From NCBI RefSeq assembly GCF_030816965.1, contig NZ_JAUSYQ010000002.1, forward strand, positions 6,996,001-7,060,000: DNA of 64,000 nt. The letters run 5' to 3'. Below are positions 46,374-57,234 of this stretch, one piece after another (the stretch's first letter is position 1; every line of letters starts with the position of its first letter). Under the pieces are notes generated by a model that saw only the letters and a list, made by a program, of their open reading frames with translations, searched no databases and was not told the DNA's origin. A program made the position numbers and the translations under genes. Origin of the DNA: Streptomyces canus (GTDB taxonomy: Bacteria; Actinomycetota; Actinomycetes; Streptomycetales; Streptomycetaceae).

Positions 46374-47372
46374 GTGACCGCACCGATCGAGACCACCGGG
46401 GCGCAGGCCGAGGCGCAGCCGGAGGCTGTCCTCGTCGGCGTCGACAAGGGGCAGATCGAGGGCCGTTCCCTGGGGCAGATCGCCTGGTCCCGGTTCAAGA
46501 AGGACAAGGTGGCGGTCGCCGGCGGCGTGATCGTCATCCTGCTGATCCTGCTCGCGGTGCTCTCCCGGCCCATCCAGGCCATGTTCGGCCTGGACCCGAA
46601 CGCCCTGCACCAGGATCTGATCGACCCCAACACCTCGCTGCCCAAGGGCGACTTCGGCGGCATGAGCTGGTCCCACCCGCTCGGCGTGGAGCCGAAGTTC
46701 GGCCGCGACATCGCCACCCGCATCCTCGAGGGCTCCTGGGTCTCGCTGGTCGTCGCCTTCGGCGCCACGATCCTGTCCAACACGATCGGCGCCGTGCTCG
46801 GCGTGGTCGCCGGCTACTACGGCGGGCGGGTCGACACGATCATCAGCCGGCTGATGGACACCTTCCTGGCGTTCCCGCTGCTGCTGTTCGCCATCGCCAT
46901 CTCGGCCACGCTCCAGGGCGGTGCCTTCGGGCTCGAGGGTCTGCCGCTGCACATCAGCGTGCTGATCTTCGTGATCGGCTTCTTCAACTGGCCCTACCTG
47001 GGCCGCATCGTGCGAGGCCAGACGCTGGCCCTGCGCGAGCGGGAGTTCGTCGACGCCTCGCGCGGGATGGGGGCCAGGGGGCCGTACATCCTCTTCCGGG
47101 AGCTGCTGCCGAACCTTGTCGGCCCGATCATCGTCTACTCGACGCTGCTCATCCCGACCAACATCCTCTTCGAGGCGTCGCTGAGCTTCCTCGGCGTCGG
47201 CATCCAGCCCCCCCAGGCCTCCTGGGGCGGCATGATCAACCAGGCGGTCGACTTCTACCAGGTCGACCCGCAGTTCATGATCGTGCCTGGTCTGGCCATC
47301 TTCGTGACCGTGCTGGCGTTCAACCTGCTCGGCGACGGTCTCCGCGACGCTCTCGACCCGCGCAGCCGCTGA
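46374..47372 (+). CDS. Oligopeptide/dipeptide ABC importer, permease (DppC/OppC type)
   Basis: 332-residue inner-membrane permease with six segments. A hydrophilic N-terminus (1-45) and the first membrane helix (about 48-68) precede the BPD_transp_1 domain (about 110-325), which carries the EAA loop EFVDASRGMGARGPYILFRE. GTG 46374 follows GAGAGGGG. It forms the channel with the DppB-type permease encoded two genes later. It is first in the operon permease C - binding protein - permease B - ATPase D - ATPase F, an unusual order with DppC leading. Confidence 0.92.
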   Translation: MTAPIETTGAQAEAQPEAVLVGVDKGQIEGRSLGQIAWSRFKKDKVAVAGGVIVILLILLAVLSRPIQAMFGLDPNALHQDLIDPNTSLPKGDFGGMSWSHPLGVEPKFGRDIATRILEGSWVSLVVAFGATILSNTIGAVLGVVAGYYGGRVDTIISRLMDTFLAFPLLLFAIAISATLQGGAFGLEGLPLHISVLIFVIGFFNWPYLGRIVRGQTLALREREFVDASRGMGARGPYILFRELLPNLVGPIIVYSTLLIPTNILFEASLSFLGVGIQPPQASWGGMINQAVDFYQVDPQFMIVPGLAIFVTVLAFNLLGDGLRDALDPRSR

Positions 47373-47431
47373 CCCGCGACCGCGCTGAGAGACCACAAGA
47401 TTTCCGACAATTGAAGGGGAAGCAGACCATC

Positions 47432-49180
47432 ATGCGAAGGTCAGCGCTGGCCGCAGTGGCGGCCATCGGCAGTGCGAGCCTGTTGCTCTCGGCTTGCAGC
47501 AAAGCCGATGACAACGGTGGAGACGGGAACAAGTCGGCTGGGGCCAACGCAGCGACCAAGGGCGTCGTCAATGCCTCCACCCAGAAGGGTGGGACGGTCA
47601 CGTACGAGTTGTCGGACGTGCCGGACTCCTTCGACCCCGGCAACACGTACTACGCCTACATGTACAACCTCAGCCGGCTGTACGCCCGCCCGCTGATGAC
47701 CTTCAAGCCCGGTCCGGGCGAGGAGGGCAACACGCTGGTCCCGGACCTCGCCGCGAGCGCGGGCCAGCCCAGCGACGGCGGCAAGACCTGGACGTACAAG
47801 CTGCGCTCGGGCCTGAAGTTCCAGGACGGCACCGCGATCACCTCGAAGGACGTCAAGTACGCCGTCGAGCGCTCCAACTTCGCGCGTGACGTGCTCTCCC
47901 TCGGTCCGAACTACTTCCAGCAGTTCCTGGTGGGCGGCAAGGACTACAAGGGCCCCTACAAGGACAAGAGCGCCGAGGGCCTGAAGTCCATCGAGACGCC
48001 GGACGACACCACGATCGTCTTCAAGCTCAACACCGCCTTCCAGGAGTTCGACTACCTGGTCGCGACGCCGCAGACGGCTCCGGTGCCGCAGGCCAAGGAC
48101 ACGGGCATCGACTACATCAAGAGCATCGTGTCCTCGGGCTCGTACAAGTTCCAGAGCTACGACGAGGGCAAGCAGGCTGTCCTCGTCCGCAACGAGAACT
48201 GGGACCCGAAGACCGACCCGCTGCGCAAGCAGTACCCGGACAAGATCGTCGTCAAGCTGAAGGTCAACCCGGAGACCATCGACCAGGACGTCCAGGCCGG
48301 TGACGCGATCGAGCTCGCCGGTACCGGTGTTCAGGCCGCGACCCAGGCCAAGGTCGTCAACGACGCCAACCTGAAGGCCAACACGGACAACGCCTACGGT
48401 GGCCGTCTGGTCTACCTGGCGATCAACACCCAGGTCGCGCCGTTCGACAAGGTCGAGTGCCGCAAGGCCGTCGAGTACGCCGTCGACAAGGTCTCCGTGC
48501 AGACCGCCGAGGGTGGCCCGATCCGCGGAGACGTCGCCACCACCGTCCTGCCGCCGGACATCCCCGGCTACCAGAAGGCGGACGTCTACGCCACGACCGG
48601 CAACAAGGGTGACGTCGCCAAGGCCAAGGAGCAGCTGAAGGCCTGCGGCAAGACGACGATCAGCACCAACATCTCGGCGCGCAGCGACCGTCCGCAGGAG
48701 ATCGACGCGGCCACCGCGATCATCGCCTCGCTGAAGAAGGTCGGCATCAACGCCAGCCTGAAGCAGTACCCGTCGGGCAAGTACTTCACCGACTACGCGG
48801 GTGTGCCGTCGTTCGACAAGAAGCAGAACATCGGTCTGCACATGATGCAGTGGGGTGCCGACTGGCCGGGCGGCTACGGCTTCCTCCAGCAGATCCTGAA
48901 CGGCGGTGCGATCGGCACGTCCGGTAACACCAACCTCTCGTACCTCGACGACAAGCAGATCAACGAGGCGCTGGCGAAGGCCATCGCCACCGAGGACGAG
49001 ACCGCGCGCAACAGCCAGTACGCCGAGATCGACAAGCGTGCGATGGACCTGGCGGCGCTCGTCCCGCTGACCTACTTCAAGGTCCTGCTGTACCGCCCGA
49101 CGGGCTTCACCAACCTGGTGTCCACGTCGGCCTTCAGCGGTCAGTACGACTACCTCAACATCGGCACGACCAAGAAGTAG
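47432..49180 (+). CDS. Oligopeptide-binding lipoprotein (SBP family 5)
   Basis: 582-residue lipoprotein receptor of the peptide importer. Lipobox LSAC (Cys21), a short Gly/Lys linker, then the SBP_bac_5 fold: YELSDVPDSFDPGNTYY at the first lobe, LRSGLKFQDGTAITSKDVKY typical of DppA/OppA, FDKVECRKAVEYAVDK in the hinge and MMQWGADWPGGYGFLQQ in the second lobe. ATG 47432 gives a clean signal peptide; a TTG seven codons earlier would lengthen the n-region. A hairpin follows the gene, so it is likely made in excess over the channel proteins. Confidence 0.94.
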   Translation: MRRSALAAVAAIGSASLLLSACSKADDNGGDGNKSAGANAATKGVVNASTQKGGTVTYELSDVPDSFDPGNTYYAYMYNLSRLYARPLMTFKPGPGEEGNTLVPDLAASAGQPSDGGKTWTYKLRSGLKFQDGTAITSKDVKYAVERSNFARDVLSLGPNYFQQFLVGGKDYKGPYKDKSAEGLKSIETPDDTTIVFKLNTAFQEFDYLVATPQTAPVPQAKDTGIDYIKSIVSSGSYKFQSYDEGKQAVLVRNENWDPKTDPLRKQYPDKIVVKLKVNPETIDQDVQAGDAIELAGTGVQAATQAKVVNDANLKANTDNAYGGRLVYLAINTQVAPFDKVECRKAVEYAVDKVSVQTAEGGPIRGDVATTVLPPDIPGYQKADVYATTGNKGDVAKAKEQLKACGKTTISTNISARSDRPQEIDAATAIIASLKKVGINASLKQYPSGKYFTDYAGVPSFDKKQNIGLHMMQWGADWPGGYGFLQQILNGGAIGTSGNTNLSYLDDKQINEALAKAIATEDETARNSQYAEIDKRAMDLAALVPLTYFKVLLYRPTGFTNLVSTSAFSGQYDYLNIGTTKK

Positions 49181-49204
49181 CCCCGGAAGGCAGGTGAAGG
49201 CATT

Positions 49205-49236
49205 GGTGCCCGTGGGCCTCGCGGCCCGCGGGCACC
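49205..49236 (+). terminator. Hairpin between binding-protein gene and permease gene
   Basis: A 13-bp stem with one mismatch (49205-49217 with 49224-49236) lies 25 bases past the stop codon and 14 before the next start codon. It has no T-tract and is probably a partial terminator or 3'-end stabiliser raising the level of the binding-protein mRNA. Confidence 0.55.
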
Positions 49237-49249
49237 AGCGCCGGTCCCC

Positions 49250-50257
49250 GTGATCTCGTACATCCTCCGTCGGACGTTCGCAGCAGTGATCCTGCTGCTG
49301 GTCGTCACCGCGGTCACCTTCGCGATCTTCTTCCTGCTGCCGCGGATGGCCGGCCAGACCGCCGACCAGCTCGCGCAGCAGTACATCGGAAAGAGTCCGA
49401 CGAAGGCCGACATCGCCGCGGTCAAGCAGAACCTCGGTCTGGACGAACCCCTGTACGCCCAGTACTGGCACTTCATCAAGGGGATCGTGGCCGGCGCCAC
49501 CTATGACCTGGGCCCCACCACGGCACACTGTGACGCGCCGTGCTTCGGCTACTCCTTCAAGAACCACGTCGCGGTGTGGCCACAGCTCACCTCGCGCCTT
49601 CCGGTGACCGTCTCGCTGGCCGCCGGTGCCGCCGTGATGTGGCTGGTGTCCGGTGTGGTGATCGGTGTGATCTCCGCGCTCAAGCCCCGCAGCTTCTTCG
49701 ACCGCGCCTTCATGGGCGTCGCGCTCGCCGGTGTCTCGCTGCCCATGTTCTTCACGGGCAACCTGGCGCTGCTGCTCTTCACCTACCAGTGGCCGATCTT
49801 CGGGCGAACCTACGTACCGTTCACCGAGAATCCGGCCCAGTGGGCCAACACACTCTTCCCGGCCTGGTGCTCGCTGGCACTGCTGTACTCCGCCATCTAC
49901 GCGCGGCTGACCCGCTCCGGCATGATGGAGACGATGAACGAGGACTTCATCCGCACGGCCCGCGCCAAGGGCCTGCGGGAGCGCAACGTCGTGGCCCGGC
50001 ACGGGCTGCGGGCCGCGCTGACCCCGATCATCACCGTCTTCGGCATGGACCTCGGTCTGCTGCTCGGCGGCGCCGTGATCACCGAGACGGTGTTCTCGCT
50101 GCCCGGCATCGGCCAGTACGCGGTCCAGGGCATCACCGACAACGACCTGCCCCCGATCCTCGGCGTCACCCTGCTCGCCGCCTTCTTCGTCGTAGTCGCA
50201 AATCTCCTGGTGGACCTGTTGTACGCCGCCGCCGACCCGCGGGTGAGGCTCTCGTGA
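49250..50257 (+). CDS. Oligopeptide/dipeptide ABC importer, permease (DppB/OppB type)
   Basis: 335-residue permease with six membrane segments; the N-terminal first helix ([21 protein letters not shown]) is followed by an external loop with two Cys (HCDAPCFGY, about 89-97). The BPD_transp_1 domain carries the EAA loop [23 protein letters not shown] 49250; the stop codon overlaps the next GTG (GTGA). Pairs with the DppC-type permease. Confidence 0.93.
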   Translation: MISYILRRTFAAVILLLVVTAVTFAIFFLLPRMAGQTADQLAQQYIGKSPTKADIAAVKQNLGLDEPLYAQYWHFIKGIVAGATYDLGPTTAHCDAPCFGYSFKNHVAVWPQLTSRLPVTVSLAAGAAVMWLVSGVVIGVISALKPRSFFDRAFMGVALAGVSLPMFFTGNLALLLFTYQWPIFGRTYVPFTENPAQWANTLFPAWCSLALLYSAIYARLTRSGMMETMNEDFIRTARAKGLRERNVVARHGLRAALTPIITVFGMDLGLLLGGAVITETVFSLPGIGQYAVQGITDNDLPPILGVTLLAAFFVVVANLLVDLLYAAADPRVRLS

Positions 50258-51341
50258 CCGAACTCTCCAAGACCGGTGCCGCCCTGGGCGAGCCGGCACC
50301 CGGGAACGCCCCCGACGCCTTCCTCGCGGTCCGCGATCTCAAGGTGCACTTCCCGACCGACGACGGCCTGGTCAAGTCCGTCGACGGGCTCAGCTTCCAG
50401 GTGGAGAAGGGCAAGACCCTCTGCATCGTGGGCGAGTCGGGCTCCGGCAAGTCCGTCACCTCGCTGGCGATCATGGGCCTGCACCGGCTCGGGGCGCAGG
50501 GCAAGCACGTGCAGATGTCCGGCGAGATCTGGCTGGACGGCAAGGAACTGGTCTCCGCCGACCCCGACGAGGTGCGCCGGCTGCGCGGCCGCGAGATGGC
50601 GATGATCTTCCAGGACCCGCTGTCCGCGATGCACCCGTACTACACGATCGGCAACCAGATCGTGGAGGCGTACCGGGTCCACAACGACGTCAGCAAGAAG
50701 ATCGCCCGCAAGCGGGCGATCGAGATGCTCGACCGGGTCGGCATCCCCGAGCCGGCCAAGCGCGTGGACGGTTACCCGCACGAGTTCTCCGGCGGTATGC
50801 GCCAGCGCGCGATGATCGCCATGGCGCTCGTCAACAACCCCGAACTGCTCATCGCGGACGAGCCGACGACCGCCCTCGACGTCACCGTCCAGGCGCAGAT
50901 CCTCGACCTCATCCGGGACCTGCAGAAGGAGTTCGGCTCCGCGGTCGTCCTCATCACCCACGACCTGGGTGTGGTCGCCGAGATCGCCGACGACGTCCTC
51001 GTGATGTACGGCGGCCGGTGCGTGGAGCGGGGCAGCGTCGACGACGTCTTCGAGCGGCCGCAGCACCCGTACACCTGGGGTCTGCTCGGCTCGATGCCGC
51101 GCATCGACCGGGAGACCTCCGAGCGGCTCATCCCCGTCAAGGGTCAGCCGCCGAGCCTCATCAACGTCCCCTCGGGCTGCGCCTTCCACCCCCGCTGCCC
51201 GTACGCGGACATCCCCAAGGGCGATGTCACCCGTACCGTGCGCCCGGAGCTCCAGCAGGTCGGCGGCGGGCACTTCTCCGCGTGCCACCTCTCGCCGGAG
51301 GACCGCACGCGGATCTGGACCGAAGAGATTGCGCCGAAGCT

Positions 51342-51345
<4 letters not shown>
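50254..51345 (+). CDS. Oligopeptide ABC importer, ATP-binding protein (DppD type)
   Basis: 363-residue ATPase with Walker [11 protein letters not shown]-loop [17 protein letters not shown], signature FSGGMRQR, Walker [13 protein letters not shown] and H-loop [10 protein letters not shown]. The C-terminal oligopeptide-type extension has Cys residues in [10 protein letters not shown] and SACH, forming the cluster-binding motif seen in OppD/DppD. Coupled upstream and downstream by GTGA overlaps. It powers import with the next gene product. Confidence 0.94.
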
Positions 51346-52766
<1,421 letters not shown>

Positions 52767-52863
52767 CGCATGACGAGTTGGCAAAGTCATGCACATGCCC
52801 GAAGGGGAGAGTGAAGAGTCGTCCGTGTCCGACTGATCGGCACACGCTCGAAGGGACGACACC

Positions 52864-54255
52864 ATGAGACTCTCCCGTTCGGCACGCTTAGGAGCCGTCG
52901 CGACCGCGGCGGCTTCCTTCTTTGTCATCGCGGCCTCCCCAGGCCCCGCCCCCGGCGCCCCCGGCATAGGAGACGCCTACTTCCCGCTCCTCGGCAACGG
53001 CGGCTTCGACGCCCGCCACTACACCCTCGACGTGGCGTACAACCCGGACACCGACCGTCTGGACGGCCGTACGACACTCACGGCCCGCGCCACCCGGAAC
53101 CTCTCCTCCTTCGACCTGGACCTCCAGAAACTCGAGGTCACGAGGGTCGAAGTGAACGGCAGACGCGCCCAGTTCACACGTGACGGCGACGAGATCCGCA
53201 TCACCCCGCGCCAATCCCTGCGCAAGGGCCACGACTTCACGGTCGCCGTCAGCTACGGCGGTGTCCCCGAACCTCTCAGCGGCCCCATCGTCTTCGGCTC
53301 CGACTACGGCTGGATGAAGACCCCCGACGGCGTCTTCGTCGCCTGTGAACCCAACGCCGCCTCCACGTGGTTCCCGTCCAGCGACCACCCCTCCGACAAG
53401 GCCACCTACGACATCCGCATCAGAACCCCCAAGGGCCTGACCGCGGTCTCCAACGGCCGGCTCGTGTCGACGTACGACAAGGGCGGTTCGACGTACACCC
53501 ACTGGCGCGAGAAGAAGCCGATGGCGACCTACCTCGCGACCGCCACCATCGGGAAGTTCGACGTCCGCACCGGGACGACGCCGGGCGGCATCCCCATCTA
53601 CACCGCCATCGACCCGGTGCTGGAGAACAGCAACAACGTCGACGTGTACGGCGTGACCGCCGAGGCCACCGACTACTGGTCGCAGGTCTTCGGGCCGTAC
53701 CCGTTCGAGGAGACCGGCGCGATCGTCGACGACATGCCGCAGGCGGGGTTCTCGCTGGAGGTGCAGTCGAAGCCGGTGTACTCGGCGGTGCGCAACGAGA
53801 CCACGATCGTGCACGAGCTCGCCCACCAGTGGTTCGGTGACTCGGTCTCCGTCGCGCACTGGAAGGACATCTGGCTCAACGAGGGCTTCGCCACCTACGC
53901 CCAGTGGCTGTGGGCCGAGCACAAGGGCACCCGCAGCGCCCACGACTCCTTCCTCGCCGGCTACGACGCCCGCCCCGCCGACAACCCGTTCTGGCAGATC
54001 ACCGTCGGCGACCCGCAGCGCGACACGATGTTCGCGTCCGCGGTCTACCAGCGCGGCGCGATGACCCTCCAGGTGCTGCGCGAACGGATCGGTGACAAGG
54101 CGTTCTTCAAGCTGCTGCCGGCCTGGACCACGCTCCACCGCTACGGCAACGCCGACACCGCCGACTTCATCCGCCTCGCGGAGAAGGTCAGCGGACAGCA
54201 ATTGGACGACCTGTTCCGCACCTGGCTCTTCACGACGGGCAAACCGGCCCGGTAA
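52864..54255 (+). CDS. Secreted M1-family metallopeptidase, TTA codon in signal peptide
   Basis: 463-residue aminopeptidase-type zinc enzyme. Signal peptide about 1-32 (hydrophobic AVATAAASFFVIAAS), N-terminal beta domain (about 40-210) and catalytic domain with HELAHQWFGD (His317, Glu318, His321) and Glu340 in WLNEGFATY. It is much shorter than PepN (about 850) because the C-terminal helical domain is reduced. The exopeptidase GAMEN motif is replaced by AGFSLEVQ, so the cleavage mode is uncertain. Leu9 is TTA (52888-52890), implying bldA-dependent translation. ATG 52864 lies 97 bases after the transporter operon. Confidence 0.9.
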   Translation: MRLSRSARLGAVATAAASFFVIAASPGPAPGAPGIGDAYFPLLGNGGFDARHYTLDVAYNPDTDRLDGRTTLTARATRNLSSFDLDLQKLEVTRVEVNGRRAQFTRDGDEIRITPRQSLRKGHDFTVAVSYGGVPEPLSGPIVFGSDYGWMKTPDGVFVACEPNAASTWFPSSDHPSDKATYDIRIRTPKGLTAVSNGRLVSTYDKGGSTYTHWREKKPMATYLATATIGKFDVRTGTTPGGIPIYTAIDPVLENSNNVDVYGVTAEATDYWSQVFGPYPFEETGAIVDDMPQAGFSLEVQSKPVYSAVRNETTIVHELAHQWFGDSVSVAHWKDIWLNEGFATYAQWLWAEHKGTRSAHDSFLAGYDARPADNPFWQITVGDPQRDTMFASAVYQRGAMTLQVLRERIGDKAFFKLLPAWTTLHRYGNADTADFIRLAEKVSGQQLDDLFRTWLFTTGKPAR

Positions 54256-54278
54256 AAGCCCCTGCGCAAGAATGCGGT

Positions 54279-54935
54279 GTGCTCCAGCAACTGTTCAGCC
54301 CCTCCGTCCAGCACACGCTCGACCTCGTCGGCATCTTCGTGTTCGCCATCTCCGGCGCGCTGCTGGCCGTCCGCAAGAACTTCGACGTCTTCGGCATCGC
54401 CGTACTCGCCGAGGTCACCGCGCTGGGCGGAGGGCTGTTCCGGGACCTGATCATCGGCGCGGTACCGCCCGCCGCCTTCACGGACCTGGGCTACTTCGTC
54501 ACCCCGCTGCTCGCCGCCCTCCTGGTCTTCTTCCTGCACCCGCACGTGGAGCGCATCCAGGCCGGTGTGAACGTCTTCGACGCGGCCGGCCTCGGACTGT
54601 TCTGCGTCGCCGGGACGACGAAGGCGTACGAGTACGGACTCGGCCTCACCCAGTCCGTCACTCTCGGTCTCGCCACCGCCGTCGGCGGCGGTGTCCTGCG
54701 GGACGTGCTCGCCAACGAGGTGCCCTCGCTGCTGCGGTGGGACCGCGACCTGTACGCGGTACCGGCGATCGTCGGCGCCACCATGGTCGCCCTGTGCATC
54801 CGTTACGACGCACTCTCTCCGTTCACCAGCGGGCTCGCGGCCCTCACCGCTTTCGTACTGCGCCTGCTCGCGATGCGGTTCCACTGGCGAGCTCCGCGGG
54901 CGTGGAACCGGCGCTCGACCGTGCGTGAGGAGTAG
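54279..54935 (+). CDS. TRIC/UPF0126 family cation channel
   Basis: 218-residue membrane protein with seven predicted segments, arranged as two repeats: FVFAISGALLAVRKNFDVFG and GGGLFRDLIIG in the first, GLGLFCVAGTTKAYEYG and GGGVLRDVLANEVP in the second. This duplicated pattern is that of bacterial TRIC (trimeric intracellular cation channel) homologues. The C-terminus is basic. GTG 54279 lies 23 bases after the peptidase. Its last 92 bases overlap the end of the convergent esterase gene. Confidence 0.9.
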   Translation: MLQQLFSPSVQHTLDLVGIFVFAISGALLAVRKNFDVFGIAVLAEVTALGGGLFRDLIIGAVPPAAFTDLGYFVTPLLAALLVFFLHPHVERIQAGVNVFDAAGLGLFCVAGTTKAYEYGLGLTQSVTLGLATAVGGGVLRDVLANEVPSLLRWDRDLYAVPAIVGATMVALCIRYDALSPFTSGLAALTAFVLRLLAMRFHWRAPRAWNRRSTVREE

Positions 54936-56064
54936 TGCCCGCCCGGCCGTGCAGCAGCCCCATCTCCTCGGTCAGCCACTGGAACACCGGGACCACCTGC
55001 GGCCGCCACAACGCCATGTTGTGGCCGCCGGCGCTCTTCGGGATGTAGACGACGTGCACGGTGGTCGGCGCCTTCGCGATCTGTTCGAGACCGGTGGCCG
55101 CCTCGTAGCCGTCGCCCGGCTGGCCGGACTGGTAGAGCGCGATCGCGGGTGGGGTGCGGGCCTCGCGCAGCAGCAGGTAGGGGTTGTTGGCGCGGCGCAG
55201 GGCGGGGGTCTCGGCGGCCAGCGAGTTGCGTTCGGCGATCGGGTCGTTGTAGCCCGACATGCTGACCGCGGCCCGGTAGCGGTCGGGATGGGCGACGGCG
55301 AGCTTGGTCGCGCAGTGCCCGCCCGCCGAGTACCCGGCCACCGCCCAGCCCGCGGGACCGGCCTGGGCGCGGAAGTTGTCGGTGACCATCTTCGGCACGT
55401 CGACGCTGAGCCAGGTGTCGGCGTTCACCGTGCCCGTGATGTTGGCGCAGCCGGTGTCCACCCCGGCCAGCAGGTTCATGCGCGGGGCGACCAGGATGAA
55501 GGGCGCCACCCGGCCCTCCCGCATCAGCGGCCGCAGCTGGTTCACCGCGTGCAGTGACCCGAACCAGGCCTTCGCCGAGCCCGGATAGCCCGACAGCAGC
55601 TCCACCACGGGGAACTTGTGGTGCCGGTAGGCGGGCGTGCCGTACTGCGGCGGCAGCCAGATGTAGACCTCGGCGTTCACGCCCGAGACCCGGCCCTTGA
55701 GCTGGGTCACCCGTACGCCGTGCATCCCGGGTCCGGTGGCCTTCGTGAAGTGCTGCGCCACCCTGGGCAGTCGTTTCAGCGAGATGCCTCCGGTGCCGTC
55801 GGCGCCCAGGTTCGCGGCCTGCTGGACGTGGTTGCCGGTGCCGAGCAGGTCGGCCCAGTTGTCGTACAGGTTGTTCTGGTTGTTGACCACCGCGAAGACG
55901 AGGCCGACGGCCGTGCCCTGGGCGAACAGCACCATCAGTACGCGGGCGGCGGCGCGTACGATCCGCGGGCCCCGCAGCCGCGACCACAGGGCGAGCGGCA
56001 GCACGAGGGCGACGACGGACAGCACGATCAGCGTGTAGAGGAACGCGGTCCCGGTGAGGCTCAT
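54844..56064 (-). CDS. Membrane-anchored alpha/beta-hydrolase esterase
   Basis: 406-residue protein: two N-terminal membrane segments (about 6-26 and 40-60), then an esterase D/mycolyltransferase-like hydrolase domain (about 115-370). Nucleophile Ser246 in AGYSAGGH; His likely in SAGGHNMALW near the end. The Arg/Ala-rich C-terminal tail (about 375-406) is encoded in the 92-base overlap with the convergent channel gene. A substrate at the outer face of the membrane, lipid or cell-wall ester, is likely. ATG 56064. Confidence 0.87.
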   Translation of the reverse strand: MSLTGTAFLYTLIVLSVVALVLPLALWSRLRGPRIVRAAARVLMVLFAQGTAVGLVFAVVNNQNNLYDNWADLLGTGNHVQQAANLGADGTGGISLKRLPRVAQHFTKATGPGMHGVRVTQLKGRVSGVNAEVYIWLPPQYGTPAYRHHKFPVVELLSGYPGSAKAWFGSLHAVNQLRPLMREGRVAPFILVAPRMNLLAGVDTGCANITGTVNADTWLSVDVPKMVTDNFRAQAGPAGWAVAGYSAGGHCATKLAVAHPDRYRAAVSMSGYNDPIAERNSLAAETPALRRANNPYLLLREARTPPAIALYQSGQPGDGYEAATGLEQIAKAPTTVHVVYIPKSAGGHNMALWRPQVVPVFQWLTEEMGLLHGRAGTTPHARSSAGSTPAELASGTASRAGAVRKR

Positions 56065-56212
56065 GCCCCTGTAGAGGGGGATGCCGGGTCAGGGGTTTAC
56101 GGACGAGTGCGGACACTTACCGAAGAATTGCCCGGGTCTCACCTGGGCCGGCCGCCTGTCGGTGACGTGGCAAAAGCTACCGCTTAGTAGTTGGTTGTTG
56201 TACCGTTCAGGC

Positions 56213-57067
56213 ATGCCAGAAGCAGCCTCCGCCACGCGTGCCACCATCGGCGACAGCGAGTTCGACCGGGACACCGCGGTCACCCGCCGCGCACCCGGCG
56301 TCTACGACATCGACCTCTCCGCGGGCTGGACGATCATCAGCGCCGTCAACGGCGGCTACCTGCTGGCGGTCCTGGGCCGCGCCCTCGCGGACGCCCTGCC
56401 GCACGCCGACCCGTTCACGATCTCCGCGCACTACCTGACCGCGTCCCAGCCCGGACCCGCACTGGTCCGCACGGACGTGGTCCGCACCGGCCGCACCCTC
56501 TCCACCGGCCAGGCCTCGCTCTTCCAGTACGACGAGGACGGCAAGGAGGTCGAGCGCATCCGCGTCCTCGCCTCCTACGGTGACCTCGGCTCCCTTCCCG
56601 ACGACGTCCGTACGACGGCGAAGCCGCCCGCGATCCCGCCGATGGACCAGTGCATCGGCCCCCAGGACGGGCCCGCCCCCGTCGACGGCAGCTCCGCCAT
56701 CACCGACCGGCTGATGCTCAAGCTGGACCCGTCGACCCTGGGCTGGGCCCTCGGCGCCTCGTCCGGCAAGGGTGAGATGCGGTCCTGGTTCGGGCTCGCC
56801 GACGGCCGCGACGCCGACCCCTTCGCGCTGCTCCTCGCGGTGGACGCGCTCCCGCCCACCGCCTTCGAGATCGGCCTCAAGGGCTGGGTGCCCACGGTCG
56901 AACTCACCGTCCACGTCCGCTGCCGCCCGGCCCCCGGCCCGCTGCGCGTGTCCATCACCACCCGCAACCTCGCCGGCGGCTTCCTGGAGGAGGACGCGGA
57001 GGTCTGGGACAGCGCGGACAGGTTGGTGGCACAGTCGCGTCAACTTGCCAGGGTCAGGTTGCCCTGA
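56213..57067 (+). CDS. Acyl-CoA thioesterase family protein (double hotdog)
   Basis: 284-residue cytoplasmic protein with two hotdog folds (about 15-115 and 160-282). SAGWTIISAVNGGYLLAVLGRAL is the N-terminal hotdog helix, and a matching FALLLAVDALPP helix lies in the second. This fits actinobacterial TesB-like/acyl-CoA thioesterase II relatives of 3.1.2 function. ATG 56213; the short distance to a TACCGT hexamer suggests a very short leader. Divergent from the esterase. Confidence 0.85.
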   Translation: MPEAASATRATIGDSEFDRDTAVTRRAPGVYDIDLSAGWTIISAVNGGYLLAVLGRALADALPHADPFTISAHYLTASQPGPALVRTDVVRTGRTLSTGQASLFQYDEDGKEVERIRVLASYGDLGSLPDDVRTTAKPPAIPPMDQCIGPQDGPAPVDGSSAITDRLMLKLDPSTLGWALGASSGKGEMRSWFGLADGRDADPFALLLAVDALPPTAFEIGLKGWVPTVELTVHVRCRPAPGPLRVSITTRNLAGGFLEEDAEVWDSADRLVAQSRQLARVRLP

Positions 57068-57073
57068 CCCACC

Positions 57074-57144
57074 CAGGGGCGGGGCTGCTTCGATATGCGG
57101 CTCCGCCGCGGGGCGCGACCAGCCACACACGGCCCGCAGCCGGC
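57074..57144. repeat. Dispersed Streptomyces-type repeat (copy 3)
   Basis: CAGGGGCGGGGCTG, then ATGCGGCTCCGCCGCGG (its GCGGCTCCGCCGC is a small palindrome), then GCGCGACCAGCC and GGCCCGCAGCCGGC. It starts seven bases past the thioesterase stop codon and may act as its 3' hairpin. Same family as 52648-52722. Confidence 0.65.
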
Positions 57145-57234
57145 ACACGACTTCGCGGGCCACGGCGCTGGGTCACGCGAGATCCTTTCCGGTGGAGTCC
57201 GACCGTCTCCGGGACATCCAAGCCCTCCCACCTC

